DNA from: Rhodopseudomonas palustris
Lineage (GTDB): Bacteria; Pseudomonadota; Alphaproteobacteria; Rhizobiales; Xanthobacteraceae
Assembly (NCBI RefSeq): GCF_013415845.1
Contig: NZ_CP058907.1
Span: forward strand, 3,968,001 to 4,032,000
Direction: 5' to 3'
DNA length: 64,000 nucleotides
Position numbers and translations under genes: made by a program. The notes below the pieces were generated by a model, which did no database searches, was not told where the DNA came from, and worked only from the letters and a program-made list of their open reading frames with translations. Each line of letters opens with the position of its first letter. Position 1 is the first letter of the stretch. Of the stretch, positions 18,182-26,793 are shown piece by piece.

Positions 18182-19357
18182 TCAGCGCACCAGCTCGCGC
18201 ATCGCGCCTTCCAGGCCCTCGATCGTGATCGGATACATCCGCTCCGAGAACAGCCGGCGGATGATGGTGGTGGATTCCGAGTAGTCCCAATGACGCTGCG
18301 CCACCGGATTCAGCCACACCGCGTGCGGATAGGTGCGCAGTACCCGCTCCAGCCAGACGTGGCCGGCTTCTTCGTTGACGTGCTCGACCGAGCCGCCCGG
18401 CACCATGATCTCGTACGGCGACATCGACGCGTCGCCGACGAACACCACTTTGTAGTCGTGCGGGAATTTGTGCAGCACGTCCCAGGTCGGGGTACGGTCG
18501 GTGAAGCGGCGCTTGTTCTGCTTCCACACGCCTTCGTACAGGCAGTTGTGGAAGTAAAAATATTCCATGTGCTTGAATTCACTCTTCGCCGCGGAGAACA
18601 ACTCTTCGACTTGAGCGACGTGGCTGTCCATCGAGCCACCGATATCGAAGAATACCAGCACCTTCACCGCATTGCGGCGTTCGGGCCGCATATGCACGTC
18701 GAGATAGCCGTGATTGGCGGTCTCGCGGATCGTGGTGTCGAGATCGAGTTCGTCCGGCGCCCCGGTGCGGGCGAATTTGCGCAGGCGGCGCAGCGCCACC
18801 TTGATGTTGCGGATGCCGAGCTCGACGTTGCCGTCGAGATCCTTGAACTCGCGCTTGTCCCAGACCTTCACGGCGCGTTGGTGCCGGCTCTTTTCCTGGC
18901 CGATCCGCACGCCTTCCGGATTGTAGCCCTCCGCGCCGAACGGCGAAGTGCCGGCGGTGCCGATCCACTTGTTGCCGCCCTGGTGGCGCTTCTTCTGCTC
19001 CTCGAGGCGCTTCTTCAGCGTTTCCATGAGCTTGTCCCAGCCCATCGCCTCGATCTGCTTCTTCTCTTCCTCGCTGAGATATTTCTCGGCGAGCTTCTTC
19101 AGCCATTCGGCTGGGATCTCCGCCTTGTCCATCGCGTCGAGCAGGTTTTCCAGGCCCTTGAAGGTGGCCCCGAACACCCGATCAAATTTGTCGAGATTGC
19201 GCTCGTCCTTCACCAGTGCGGCGCGCGACAGGTAGTAAAAATTCTCCACGCTCTGATCGGCGAGGTCGGCGTCGAGCGCCTCCATCAGCGTCAGATATTC
19301 GCGAAGCGTGACCGGAACCTGGGCGTCGCGCAGCGACGTGAAGAATTGAAGGAACAT
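18182..19357 (-). CDS. vWA domain protein, MoxR-associated type
   Basis: This is a 391-residue cytoplasmic protein. The N-terminal half is helical and charged (M-F-L-Q-F-F-T-S-L-R-D-A-Q-V-P-V-T opening); the C-terminal half is a von Willebrand A domain. The metal site reads F-F-D-I-G-G-S-M-D, where the canonical D-x-S-x-S has Gly at the middle position. Such proteins (COG3825 type) usually sit beside a MoxR AAA ATPase and are thought to act with it as a chaperone pair for metal-enzyme or complex assembly. Here the MoxR gene is 2.6 kb away and on the other strand. Confidence 0.85.
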   Translation of the reverse strand: MFLQFFTSLRDAQVPVTLREYLTLMEALDADLADQSVENFYYLSRAALVKDERNLDKFDRVFGATFKGLENLLDAMDKAEIPAEWLKKLAEKYLSEEEKKQIEAMGWDKLMETLKKRLEEQKKRHQGGNKWIGTAGTSPFGAEGYNPEGVRIGQEKSRHQRAVKVWDKREFKDLDGNVELGIRNIKVALRRLRKFARTGAPDELDLDTTIRETANHGYLDVHMRPERRNAVKVLVFFDIGGSMDSHVAQVEELFSAAKSEFKHMEYFYFHNCLYEGVWKQNKRRFTDRTPTWDVLHKFPHDYKVVFVGDASMSPYEIMVPGGSVEHVNEEAGHVWLERVLRTYPHAVWLNPVAQRHWDYSESTTIIRRLFSERMYPITIEGLEGAMRELVR

Positions 19358-19520
19358 GACGACAGATTGCCCGACCCTGCAGCCCCGTCAAGACCGAATA
19401 CCTCCGTTGCGACTGTTGAAAACTCGGGCCTGAAATGCCGATAGGCACAAATCCGAGCAATGGAATTATGACTCAGTAAAGCATCCGGGGTGCAAGCACA
19501 GGCGCCTCAAGAATGGCCCT

Positions 19521-21458
19521 GTGATGCCCCCTCGCCCTCTCCTGCTCCGACGTTGGATCGGCCGCGTGTCCACCGCGACCCTGGTCGTCGCCATGTTCGT
19601 GGTGGCGCTCGGCGCGTGCGTGCTCGGGCTGGTGGTGTGGAAGGGCTACGACTCGCACAAGATCGCGCTGGCGCAGAGTGAAACCGAGATGCGGAATTTA
19701 TCGCACTCGCTCGCCGAGCACGCGACGCACACATTCCAGGGCGCCGACGTGGTGCTCGATGACATCGTGTCGTTCATGAAGTGGCGCCCACATCCGAGCC
19801 CGGTCTTCAATGAGCGGCTGCGCGCGCTCGCCGACAACCTGCCGCAGCTGTCCGACGTCGCGATCCTGGACGCCGACGGTCAGCTGACCTACGCTTCGGT
19901 GAAGCCGGTGCCGGTCCTCGACAACTCCGACCGGAGCTACTTCCGCTATCACCGAGCCAATGACGACCACACATTACTGATCACCGGGCCGATCCAGTCG
20001 CGAACCTCCGGCGTGTGGGTGTTCGTCGTCAGCCGCCGCCTCGAAACCGCCGACGGGAAGTTCTTCGGCGTCGTCGTCGCGACCATCGAGAGTGAATACT
20101 TCAGTACATTCTACAAGACGTTCGATCTCGGCCCCGGCGGCAGCATCAGCCTGTTGCACAGCGATGGCCGCCTGCTGATTCAATGGCCGTCGCTGCAAAC
20201 CGGGCGCGACTTGGCAAATATGGCGCTGTTCCAGAAGGCGCTGCCCAGGAGCCCGGACGGTTACTACCTGACGGTGTCGCCGTTCGACGGCCTGACCAAG
20301 TATTTGGCGTACCGGCGCGTCAGCCGCTATCCGCTGGTGGTGACGGTGGCGCGGACCGAGGATTCGGTGCTCTCCGGCTGGCGCGAGGCGGTGCGTTCCG
20401 ACGCTGTCGTGGCGACCGCGATGCTGGCCTGCGTCGTGCTGCTCGCCGCAGGCCTTGCAGCACAACTGCGCACCCGCCAGGAAGTGCAAAACCTGCTGCG
20501 CGAGCGCGACGCCCACTATCGGCTGATCGACACCAACATGGGCGACGTGATCGTGCTCACCGACGAGGTCGGCATCCTGCGGTTCGTCTCGATGTCGGTC
20601 GAGACCGTACTCGGCCTGAAGGCCGATCGACTGGTCGGTCGGTTGTGGACCGTGTTGGTGCACCCTGATGACGTGCCGTTCGTCGAGGCGGTCGGCGCGG
20701 GGCTGCCGGATTCGCCGGCTGGATTGTGCGTTGAGTTCCGGATGCGCTGTCCCGAGGGCAGGCTGGTCTGGCTCGAAGCCAATTTCGCCTACACACGGAA
20801 TGAGGACGGCCCCACCGATTGCGTCGTCAGTACCTTGCGTGACATCACGCGGCGCAAGGCGATGGAGAAAGAGGTCGAAGCCCTCAATGCCCGCCTGGCG
20901 GAATTGGCGCGGACCGACGGCCTCACCGGCCTGCCCAACCGCCGATCGCTCGACGGCTTCGTCGCCCGCGTGATCACTTCGTCCCCGACGCTCTCGGTGC
21001 TGATGATCGACGTCGATGATTTCAAAGGCTTCAACGACCATTTCGGCCATCAAGGCGGCGACGACGCGCTGCGGCAGCTCGGTCATCTGTTCGGCGGGTT
21101 GGTCGCCAGCGTTCATGGCTTCGCGGCGCGCTACGGCGGCGAGGAATTCACGATCGTGCTACCGGGTGCGGATGCGGTAGCGGCAGTGGATTTCGCCGAA
21201 AGCCTGCAGGCTGCGGTGCGCAGGCTCGCGATCCGCAACCCGGCGTCGGCTCGCGGCTACCTGACCGTCAGTATCGGCATCGCCTGCGGCACCGCACCGT
21301 GCGATTCCACTGTGCTGCTGCGAGACGCCGACATCGCGCTGTATGAAGCCAAGCGGCGCGGCCGCGACTGCTGCGTCACCGCGGCCACCGCGTTTGTCGA
21401 TGACGCCGCGCCGTTGCAACCGGAGCAGCCTTCGGCCTCAGCCGACACCACCTCGTAG
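19521..21458 (+). CDS. Membrane diguanylate cyclase with PAS domain
   Basis: This is a 645-residue protein. A membrane helix spans residues about 17-40, followed by a dCache/PDC-like periplasmic sensor of about 250 residues, a second helix near 293-315, a PAS domain near 330-450, and a GGDEF domain from about 460. The active site is Y-G-G-E-E-F at residues 538-543, so c-di-GMP synthesis from GTP is expected. The R-x-x-D inhibitory site that should end six residues before the motif reads S-V-H-G, so product inhibition through that site is unlikely. The start codon is ambiguous: GTG at 19521 and ATG at 19524 are adjacent, without a clear ribosome site. Confidence 0.92.
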   Translation: MMPPRPLLLRRWIGRVSTATLVVAMFVVALGACVLGLVVWKGYDSHKIALAQSETEMRNLSHSLAEHATHTFQGADVVLDDIVSFMKWRPHPSPVFNERLRALADNLPQLSDVAILDADGQLTYASVKPVPVLDNSDRSYFRYHRANDDHTLLITGPIQSRTSGVWVFVVSRRLETADGKFFGVVVATIESEYFSTFYKTFDLGPGGSISLLHSDGRLLIQWPSLQTGRDLANMALFQKALPRSPDGYYLTVSPFDGLTKYLAYRRVSRYPLVVTVARTEDSVLSGWREAVRSDAVVATAMLACVVLLAAGLAAQLRTRQEVQNLLRERDAHYRLIDTNMGDVIVLTDEVGILRFVSMSVETVLGLKADRLVGRLWTVLVHPDDVPFVEAVGAGLPDSPAGLCVEFRMRCPEGRLVWLEANFAYTRNEDGPTDCVVSTLRDITRRKAMEKEVEALNARLAELARTDGLTGLPNRRSLDGFVARVITSSPTLSVLMIDVDDFKGFNDHFGHQGGDDALRQLGHLFGGLVASVHGFAARYGGEEFTIVLPGADAVAAVDFAESLQAAVRRLAIRNPASARGYLTVSIGIACGTAPCDSTVLLRDADIALYEAKRRGRDCCVTAATAFVDDAAPLQPEQPSASADTTS

Positions 21459-21580
21459 CCGCACGGCCGCCCCTCGCGTCGAAGCGCTTCACTACAATCC
21501 GCACGTGTAGCCTGCGGCTTGCCGCAGTCTGCAAAATCGGTAGCCTGTCCCGCGGGATGCGCGCTAAAGTCGCGCCTGTT

Positions 21581-21599
21581 GCCGGGGCCTAGCCCCGGC
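21581..21599 (+). other. Hairpin in the glsB leader
   Basis: GCCGGGGC and GCCCCGGC (21581-21588 and 21592-21599) form a perfect eight-base stem with a CTA loop, 29 bases before the GlsB-type start. It could be the leader hairpin of that message or a dispersed palindrome. Confidence 0.35.
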
Positions 21600-21627
21600 G
21601 GCGAGACGAACAAGGACGAGGAGCGCA

Positions 21628-21882
21628 ATGGGGATCGATTCCATTCTGGTCTGGCTTCTGGTCGGCGCAATCGCCGGCTGGCTTGCCGGGCTGATCGTTC
21701 GCGGCGGCGGTTTCGGATTGGTCGGCAACGTCGTGATCGGCATTGTCGGCGCCGTTGTCGCTGGCTGGCTGCTGCCGTTCCTCGGCGTCAACCTCGGCGT
21801 TGGAATTTTCCGCGCGATCATCAATTCCGCGATTGGCGCCGTGATCGTGCTGGTGCTGCTGGCGATGATCCGCAGAGCCTGA
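21628..21882 (+). CDS. GlsB/YeaQ/YmgE family membrane protein
   Basis: An 84-residue protein with three membrane helices and many glycines: W-L-L-V-G-A-I-A-G-W-L-A-G opening, a G-N-V-V-I-G-I-V-G-A central segment and a V-I-V-L-V-L-L-A-M-I end. This matches the transglycosylase-associated/GlsB stress family, whose members are small inner-membrane proteins induced by stress. An AGGAG ribosome site lies eight bases before the ATG. It lies between the diguanylate cyclase and MoxR genes and reads in the same direction. Confidence 0.9.
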   Translation: MGIDSILVWLLVGAIAGWLAGLIVRGGGFGLVGNVVIGIVGAVVAGWLLPFLGVNLGVGIFRAIINSAIGAVIVLVLLAMIRRA

Positions 21883-21996
21883 TACCGACGCTGTTCAATC
21901 TCGCGGTCGCCGCCTGCGGCCGCGCCCCCTCCAACCACCACCAATCAACAAACAACAACAACGGCGCGCGCGCCGGATCAGACGAGGCTGAAACGC

Positions 21997-22839
21997 ATGA
22001 AGTTCACCGGCACCAAGGATTATGTGGCGACCGACGACCTCAAGGTCGCCGTCAATGCGGCGATCGTGCTCGAACGGCCGCTCCTGGTGAAGGGCGAGCC
22101 TGGCACCGGCAAAACGGTGCTGGCGGAGGAAGTGGCCAAGGCGCTGAATGCGCCGCTGCTGACCTGGCACATCAAGTCGACCACCAAGGCGCAGCAGGGT
22201 CTGTACGAATACGACGCCGTCAGCCGCCTGCGCGACAGCCAGCTCGGCGATCCGCGCGTCTCCGACATCAAGAACTACATCAAGCGCGGCAAGCTGTGGG
22301 AGGCGTTCACCCACGAGGGGCGCCCGGTGCTGTTGATCGACGAAATCGACAAGGCCGATATCGAATTTCCGAACGACCTGTTGCTCGAACTCGACCGCAT
22401 GGAATTCCACGTCTACGAGACCGGCGAGACGATTCGCGCCGACAAGCGGCCGATCGTGGTGATCACCTCGAACAACGAGAAGGAACTGCCCGACGCCTTC
22501 CTGCGCCGCTGCTTCTTCCACTACATCAAGTTCCCCGACGCCGACACCATGCAGGCGATCGTCGACGTCCACTTCCCCGGCATCAAGCAGCGGCTGGTCG
22601 AAGAAGCGCTCAAGATCTTCTTCGAAGTCCGCGACGTGCCCGGCCTGAAGAAGAAGCCGTCGACCTCCGAACTGCTCGACTGGCTGAAGCTGCTGCTGAA
22701 CGAAGAAATGAGCCCGGAACAGCTCCGCGAGCGCGACCCGCGCAAGCTGATACCACCGCTACACGGTGCGCTGCTCAAGAACGAGCAGGACGTCCACCTG
22801 TTCGAACGGCTGGCGTTTTTGAGCCGGCGGGAAGTGTAG
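21997..22839 (+). CDS. MoxR family AAA ATPase
   Basis: This is a 280-residue AAA+ protein: Walker A G-E-P-G-T-G-K-T near residue 34, Walker B L-L-I-D-E-I-D near 111, sensor 1 V-I-T-S-N-N near 153 and an arginine-finger region L-R-R-C-F-F-H-Y-I. It fits the MoxR group that works with vWA proteins; the vWA gene at 18182-19357 is the likely partner. It is cytoplasmic and hydrolyses ATP to remodel a client, which is unknown here. It ends just before a repeat-rich intergenic region. Confidence 0.92.
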   Translation: MKFTGTKDYVATDDLKVAVNAAIVLERPLLVKGEPGTGKTVLAEEVAKALNAPLLTWHIKSTTKAQQGLYEYDAVSRLRDSQLGDPRVSDIKNYIKRGKLWEAFTHEGRPVLLIDEIDKADIEFPNDLLLELDRMEFHVYETGETIRADKRPIVVITSNNEKELPDAFLRRCFFHYIKFPDADTMQAIVDVHFPGIKQRLVEEALKIFFEVRDVPGLKKKPSTSELLDWLKLLLNEEMSPEQLRERDPRKLIPPLHGALLKNEQDVHLFERLAFLSRREV

Positions 22840-22852
22840 CAACCTCTCCCAT

Positions 22853-23010
22853 CGTCATTCCGGGGCGCGCGTAGCGCGAGCCCGGAATCCATAACCCCTG
22901 CGCCCCGTTGTTGGGCACGGGGTCGCGACGCCTCCACCTATCGAGAGTTCGGAGAGTATGGATTCCGGGTCTGCGCCGCTACGCGGCGCATCCCGGAATG
23001 ACAAAAGTTA
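22853..23010. repeat. Interspersed repeat, ATTCCGGG family
   Basis: CGTCATTCCGGGGCGCGCG opens the element and CGGCGCATCCCGGAATGAC closes it, with GGAATCC and GGATTCC inside: a long nested palindrome. A partial, diverged copy follows at 23027-23070. Confidence 0.7.
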
Positions 23011-23102
23011 GCTTGTTGCTCGTTCCGTCATTCCGAGGCGCGCGTCGCGCGAACCCGAAATCCCGAGATGTTCTGCGCGCTGCGTTCATCCCAGCAGGTA
23101 GT

Positions 23103-23126
23103 CCGCATGAGCGTAGCGACATGCGG
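23103..23126. repeat. Stem-loop CCGCATG/CATGCGG
   Basis: A perfect seven-base stem with the 10-base loop AGCGTAGCGA. It is another short interspersed palindrome type. Confidence 0.5.
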
Positions 23127-23230
23127 GTCTCGTGCGGCCCCGCGTACCGCTCCGCTCACGCAGGCTACGAAGCGTTGCACCGCCGCGAGGGCTGACGCGA
23201 CAGGCTCAAGATCAATCCATCAGAATTTGC

Positions 23231-23256
23231 GTCATGGCCGGCTTGTCCCGGCCATT
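23231..23256. repeat. Interspersed palindrome TGGCCGG...CCGGCCA
   Basis: GGCCGG-CTTGTC-CCGGCC with flanking T/A pairs. The same element occurs near 27436-27458 and 63312-63337. Confidence 0.7.
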
Positions 23257-23333
23257 TTCGTTTTGGGCTCAGTCGTTTACCGCGGCGACCACCTTGGGGG
23301 CATGGGGTGCCTCGGCGGCCGATACTCAGCTCG

Positions 23334-23343
23334 ATGTATACAT
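23334..23343 (+). promoter_or_regulatory. GTATAC operator, distal, before vanA
   Basis: ATGTATACAT is a perfect 10-base palindrome, about 100 bases upstream of the vanA-like start. GntR regulators of the FadR/FCD group bind sites with a GT-x-x-AC core of this kind. A second copy lies 65 bases downstream. Confidence 0.55.
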
Positions 23344-23398
23344 TGTCGGCGATATTTCAGCCTGATTTCGGCGATCAGCCTTGTCATTCAACCACTCC

Positions 23399-23406
23399 TG
23401 TATACA
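23399..23406 (+). promoter_or_regulatory. GTATAC operator, proximal, before vanA
   Basis: TGTATACA, a perfect palindrome, lies 36 bases upstream of the start and 65 bases (about six helical turns) after the first GTATAC site. It is the likely binding site for the GntR regulator encoded inside the operon. Confidence 0.55.
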
Positions 23407-23442
23407 ATCTAAACCCAATCAATAATGCACAGGGAGGCCACG

Positions 23443-24486
23443 ATGCCCGCCTTTCCGCTCAACGCCTGGTATGCGGCGGCCTGGGACGCCGACATCAAGC
23501 ACGCGCTGTTTCCGCGCACGATCTGCGGCAAGCATGTCGTGATGTATCGAAAGGCAGACGGGAACGTCGCTGCTCTTGAGGACGCCTGCTGGCATCGCCT
23601 GGTGCCTCTGTCGAAAGGCCGGATCGAAGGCGACACCGTCGTCTGCGGTTATCACGGGCTGAAGTTCAATCCGCAGGGCCGCTGCACCTACATGCCGTCG
23701 CAGGATACGATCAATCCGTCGGCCTGCGTGCGCTCGTATCCGGTGGTCGAGCGGCATCGCTTCGTCTGGCTGTGGATGGGCGATCCGGTGCTGGCCGATC
23801 CGGCACTGGTCCCCGACATGCACTGGAATAACGATCCGGCCTGGGCCGGCGACGGCAAGACGATCTACGCCAAATGCGACTGGCGCCTGGTCGTCGACAA
23901 TCTGATGGACCTCACCCACGAGACCTACGTGCACGGCTCGTCGATCGGCAACGAGGCGGTGGCCGAAGCGCCGTTCGACGTCACCCATGGCGACCGCACC
24001 GTCACGGTGACACGCTGGATGAAGGGCATCGAACCGCCGCCGTTCTGGGCCGCGCAACTCGGCAAGCCCGGCCTGGTCGATCGCTGGCAGATCATCCGCT
24101 TCGAGGCGCCCGGCACCGTGACGATCGATGTCGGCGTGGCGCCGGCCAGCACCGGCGCGCCGGAAGGCGACCGCTCGCAGGGCGTCAACGGCTTCGTGCT
24201 CAACACCATGACGCCGGAAACCGATACCACCTGTCACTACTTCTGGGCTTTCGTGCGCAACTATCGGCTCAGCGACCAGCGCCTCACCACCGAGATCCGC
24301 GAAGGCGTCTCTGGCATCTTTCGCGAGGACGAGATCATCCTCGAAGCGCAGCAGCGCGCGATGCTCGAGAACCCGGACCGGGTGTTCTACAATCTCAACA
24401 TCGACGCCGGCGCGATGTGGTCGCGCAAGCTGATCGACCGCATGGTCGCGCAGGAAAACGCGCCGAAGCTGCAGGCGGCGGAGTAA
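23443..24486 (+). CDS. vanA: Vanillate O-demethylase-like Rieske oxygenase
   Basis: The start at 23443 follows an AGGGAGG ribosome site. The 347-residue protein has the Rieske cluster ligands Cys49-x-His51 and Cys68-x2-His71, and the mononuclear iron site Asp156/His159/His164 preceded by Asn153. The W-Y-A-A-A-W opening and length fit the VanA group, which removes methyl groups from methoxyaromatic acids with O2, releasing formaldehyde. The reductase gene lies two genes on, so it is a complete two-component system. The exact substrate (vanillate or another) is inferred from family only. Confidence 0.88.
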   Translation: MPAFPLNAWYAAAWDADIKHALFPRTICGKHVVMYRKADGNVAALEDACWHRLVPLSKGRIEGDTVVCGYHGLKFNPQGRCTYMPSQDTINPSACVRSYPVVERHRFVWLWMGDPVLADPALVPDMHWNNDPAWAGDGKTIYAKCDWRLVVDNLMDLTHETYVHGSSIGNEAVAEAPFDVTHGDRTVTVTRWMKGIEPPPFWAAQLGKPGLVDRWQIIRFEAPGTVTIDVGVAPASTGAPEGDRSQGVNGFVLNTMTPETDTTCHYFWAFVRNYRLSDQRLTTEIREGVSGIFREDEIILEAQQRAMLENPDRVFYNLNIDAGAMWSRKLIDRMVAQENAPKLQAAE

Positions 24487-24489
24487 GCG

Positions 24490-25245
24490 ATGAACGACAA
24501 GGCCGCCGAGCGCTCGATGTCGCAGACCGTTCGCGCGCAGCTCGCTCTGCGCGACATGGTGCTGTCCGGCCAGCTCCGTGCCGGCGAACGGATCTCCGAA
24601 CTGCAGGCGGTCGAGATCACTGGGGTGTCGCGCACCCCGGTGCGGATGGCGCTGGTGCGGCTGGAGGACGAGGGCCTGCTGCAGGCGATCCCGTCCGGCG
24701 GCTTCATGGTGAAAGCGTTCTCCGAGCGCGACATCCTCGACTCGATCGAGCTACGCGGCACCATGGAAGGCCTCGCCGCGCGTCTCGCCGCCGAGCGCGG
24801 CGCCAGCGTCCGGCAACTCGAGCCGCTGAAGCAATGCCTGTCCGACATCGACGAACTGGTGCGGCAGGATCCGATTTCGGTCGACGCCTTCTCGGCCTAT
24901 GTGGCGCTGAATGCGCGGTTTCACGCGCTGCTCAACGAACTGTGCGGCTCGGCGCCAGTGATGCGGCAGATCGATCGCGTCGCCGCCCTGCCCTTCGCCT
25001 CGCCGAGCGCCTTCGTGATGGCGCAATCAGGACTGCCGGAAGCGCACCAGATCCTGCTGATCGCCCAGGATCACCACCGCGCCGTGATCGACGCGATCGA
25101 GAACCGCGAAGGCGCGCGCGCCGAAGCGGTGATGCGCGAACACGCCCGGCTCGCGGTGCGCAATTTGCGGCTGGCGCTGCGCAACCGCACCCATCTCGAT
25201 CTGCTGCCCGCGCTGACGCTGGTGACTCAAGCCGCAGACAAATAA
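24490..25245 (+). CDS. GntR family (FCD) regulator, VanR-like
   Basis: This is a 251-residue regulator: an N-terminal winged helix (L-A-L-R-D-M-V-L-S-G-Q-L-R-A-G-E-R, then G-V-S-R-T-P-V-R-M-A-L) and an all-helical FCD effector domain from about residue 85. It lies three bases after the oxygenase gene and before the reductase gene, so it is co-transcribed with the system it probably represses. The aromatic substrate is the likely inducer. Two palindromic GTATAC sites upstream of the operon are its candidate operators. Confidence 0.88.
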   Translation: MNDKAAERSMSQTVRAQLALRDMVLSGQLRAGERISELQAVEITGVSRTPVRMALVRLEDEGLLQAIPSGGFMVKAFSERDILDSIELRGTMEGLAARLAAERGASVRQLEPLKQCLSDIDELVRQDPISVDAFSAYVALNARFHALLNELCGSAPVMRQIDRVAALPFASPSAFVMAQSGLPEAHQILLIAQDHHRAVIDAIENREGARAEAVMREHARLAVRNLRLALRNRTHLDLLPALTLVTQAADK

Positions 25246-25275
25246 TCAGCTCACCCTCATCGCCAGGAGCCCGTG

Positions 25276-26268
25276 ATGCGCTTCGCCGAACAGTGGACCA
25301 GCAGCACCGTCGTTTCGACCCGCGACCTGACGCCGTCGATCCGTGAGATCGTGCTCGAACCCGACGTCGCGGTCACCACCTGCGCGCCCGGGAGCCATAT
25401 CAACGTTGCGGTGTTGATCGACGGTCAGCCCGACAAGCGCAGCTACTCGCTGGTCGGCCCGCCGGAGCAAGGGCGCCTACGGATTGCGGTGCGGCTCGCC
25501 GCTGACAGTCGCGGCGGATCGCAAACGATGTGGGCGCTCAAACCGGGGCAGCGGATCGACATCACCCATCCGACCTCGCTTTTCGAGTTCGACTGGAGCC
25601 GCAAGCACTATGCGCTGATCGCCGGCGGCATCGGTGTCACGCCGATGCTCGGGATCGCCACCGCGCTCGCCCGCCGTGGCACTGAGCTGACGATGCACTA
25701 CGCGGTGAAATCGCGCAGCGACGCCGCCCTCCACGATGAACTGAGCAGCCTGCTTGGCGACCGGCTGCGGCTCCATGCCGGCGACGAAGGCGCGCGGCTC
25801 GATCTCGATGCCACGTTCCGCGCGCTTCCCGAGGGCGCCGTGGCAGTGCTGTGCGGCCCGCTGCGAATGCTGGAGGCGGCGCGTCACGCCTGGCATCAGG
25901 CCGGCCGCCCAGCGAGCGATCTGTGCTTTGAGACCTTCGGCTCCAGCGGCCGGCTGCCGACCAGCGAATTCCGAGTCCGCATCGCCGCCACCGGCAGCGA
26001 GATCGTGGTGCCGCGCGACCGCTCGATGCTGGACGCGTTGAACGCCGCCGGCTTCGAGGTCATCTCCGATTGCGAACGTGGCGAATGCGGCGTTTGCGCC
26101 GTCGATGTCACCGCCATCGAGGGCGGGATCGACCACCGCGACGTGTTCTTCAGCGAGCATCAGAAGCACGACAGCGGCAAGATGTGCGCCTGCGTCTCCC
26201 GTGCCCGCGGCACGGTGACGATCGACACCTTGTACCGGCCGGATCAGTTGCCAGGGGTGGTCGCCTAA
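25276..26268 (+). CDS. vanB: Vanillate O-demethylase-like oxidoreductase
   Basis: The ATG at 25276 follows AGGAG. The 330-residue protein has an FMN/NADH reductase part (R-S-Y-S-L flavin motif near residue 55, G-G-I-G-V-T-P-M-L near 117) and a C-terminal plant-type [2Fe-2S] ferredoxin (C-E-R-G-E-C-G-V-C with the fourth Cys near residue 308). This is the class IA phthalate-dioxygenase-reductase layout used by VanB. It transfers electrons from NADH to the Rieske oxygenase encoded by the first gene of the operon. Confidence 0.9.
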   Translation: MRFAEQWTSSTVVSTRDLTPSIREIVLEPDVAVTTCAPGSHINVAVLIDGQPDKRSYSLVGPPEQGRLRIAVRLAADSRGGSQTMWALKPGQRIDITHPTSLFEFDWSRKHYALIAGGIGVTPMLGIATALARRGTELTMHYAVKSRSDAALHDELSSLLGDRLRLHAGDEGARLDLDATFRALPEGAVAVLCGPLRMLEAARHAWHQAGRPASDLCFETFGSSGRLPTSEFRVRIAATGSEIVVPRDRSMLDALNAAGFEVISDCERGECGVCAVDVTAIEGGIDHRDVFFSEHQKHDSGKMCACVSRARGTVTIDTLYRPDQLPGVVA

Positions 26269-26369
26269 GCCGCCGATGTGCTGGAACGAAGTAACTCGCC
26301 CCAGGCTGGCCTGCTCCTTCTCCCCGCGCGCGGGGCGAGGTTAGGAAGCGCTTCGATTGAACGGGACGC

Positions 26370-26654
26370 TCAGCGCCAGCCTTCGTGCACGTCGATCGGC
26401 TGATCGCACACCCATTCCGGCCGCAGCATCACCTGACAGCCCTTGTCGAACGGCAGCAGACCGACGCGGCGCTGGTCCTGCATGATTTCGATCGACCAGG
26501 TCCGCGGCACCTCCGGATGCACCTGAACCAGCCGCTGGATCACCCCGGCGGCAAACAGCGTCGCATCGATATCGTCAGCGAGCGCCGCGCCGTCGTGGCC
26601 CGGGCCATCGACGCGGTTGATCGGATCGCGGACATGAAATCGATAGAACGGCAT
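26370..26654 (-). CDS. DUF6894 family protein
   Basis: The start at 26654 gives a 94-residue protein beginning M-P-F-Y-R-F-H-V-R-D, the usual opening of this small cytoplasmic family. The family is frequent in Bradyrhizobium relatives and its function is unknown. The frame extends upstream to 26702 but the extension is not family-like. A second member lies at 32511-32768. Confidence 0.7.
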   Translation of the reverse strand: MPFYRFHVRDPINRVDGPGHDGAALADDIDATLFAAGVIQRLVQVHPEVPRTWSIEIMQDQRRVGLLPFDKGCQVMLRPEWVCDQPIDVHEGWR

Positions 26655-26793
26655 AGCGTTAGAATGGCGTCGACGGTGGCTCCGCAAAATGACGCAGATC
26701 AAAGGGAGCCCATTGGGAGCGCCATTCTTTTGATCATCAGCCGATTAGCAAGCAAAATCTTGATAAAAATCAAGGGAACCTGCGCCCGGCGGA

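Larger units (their letters stand above)
22840..23442. other. Intergenic region with repeats and vanA control sites
   Basis: These 603 bases hold an ATTCCGGG-family repeat (22853-23010, with a partial copy 23027-23070), a stem-loop CCGCATG/CATGCGG at 23103-23126, a TGGCCGG...CCGGCCA palindrome at 23231-23256 and two GTATAC operators before vanA. I find no convincing ORF. Confidence 0.6.

Noticed and set aside
23874..25346. 490-codon plus-strand frame across vanA, gntR and vanB
   Set aside because: Out of frame with three genes that each have their own motifs and ribosome sites.
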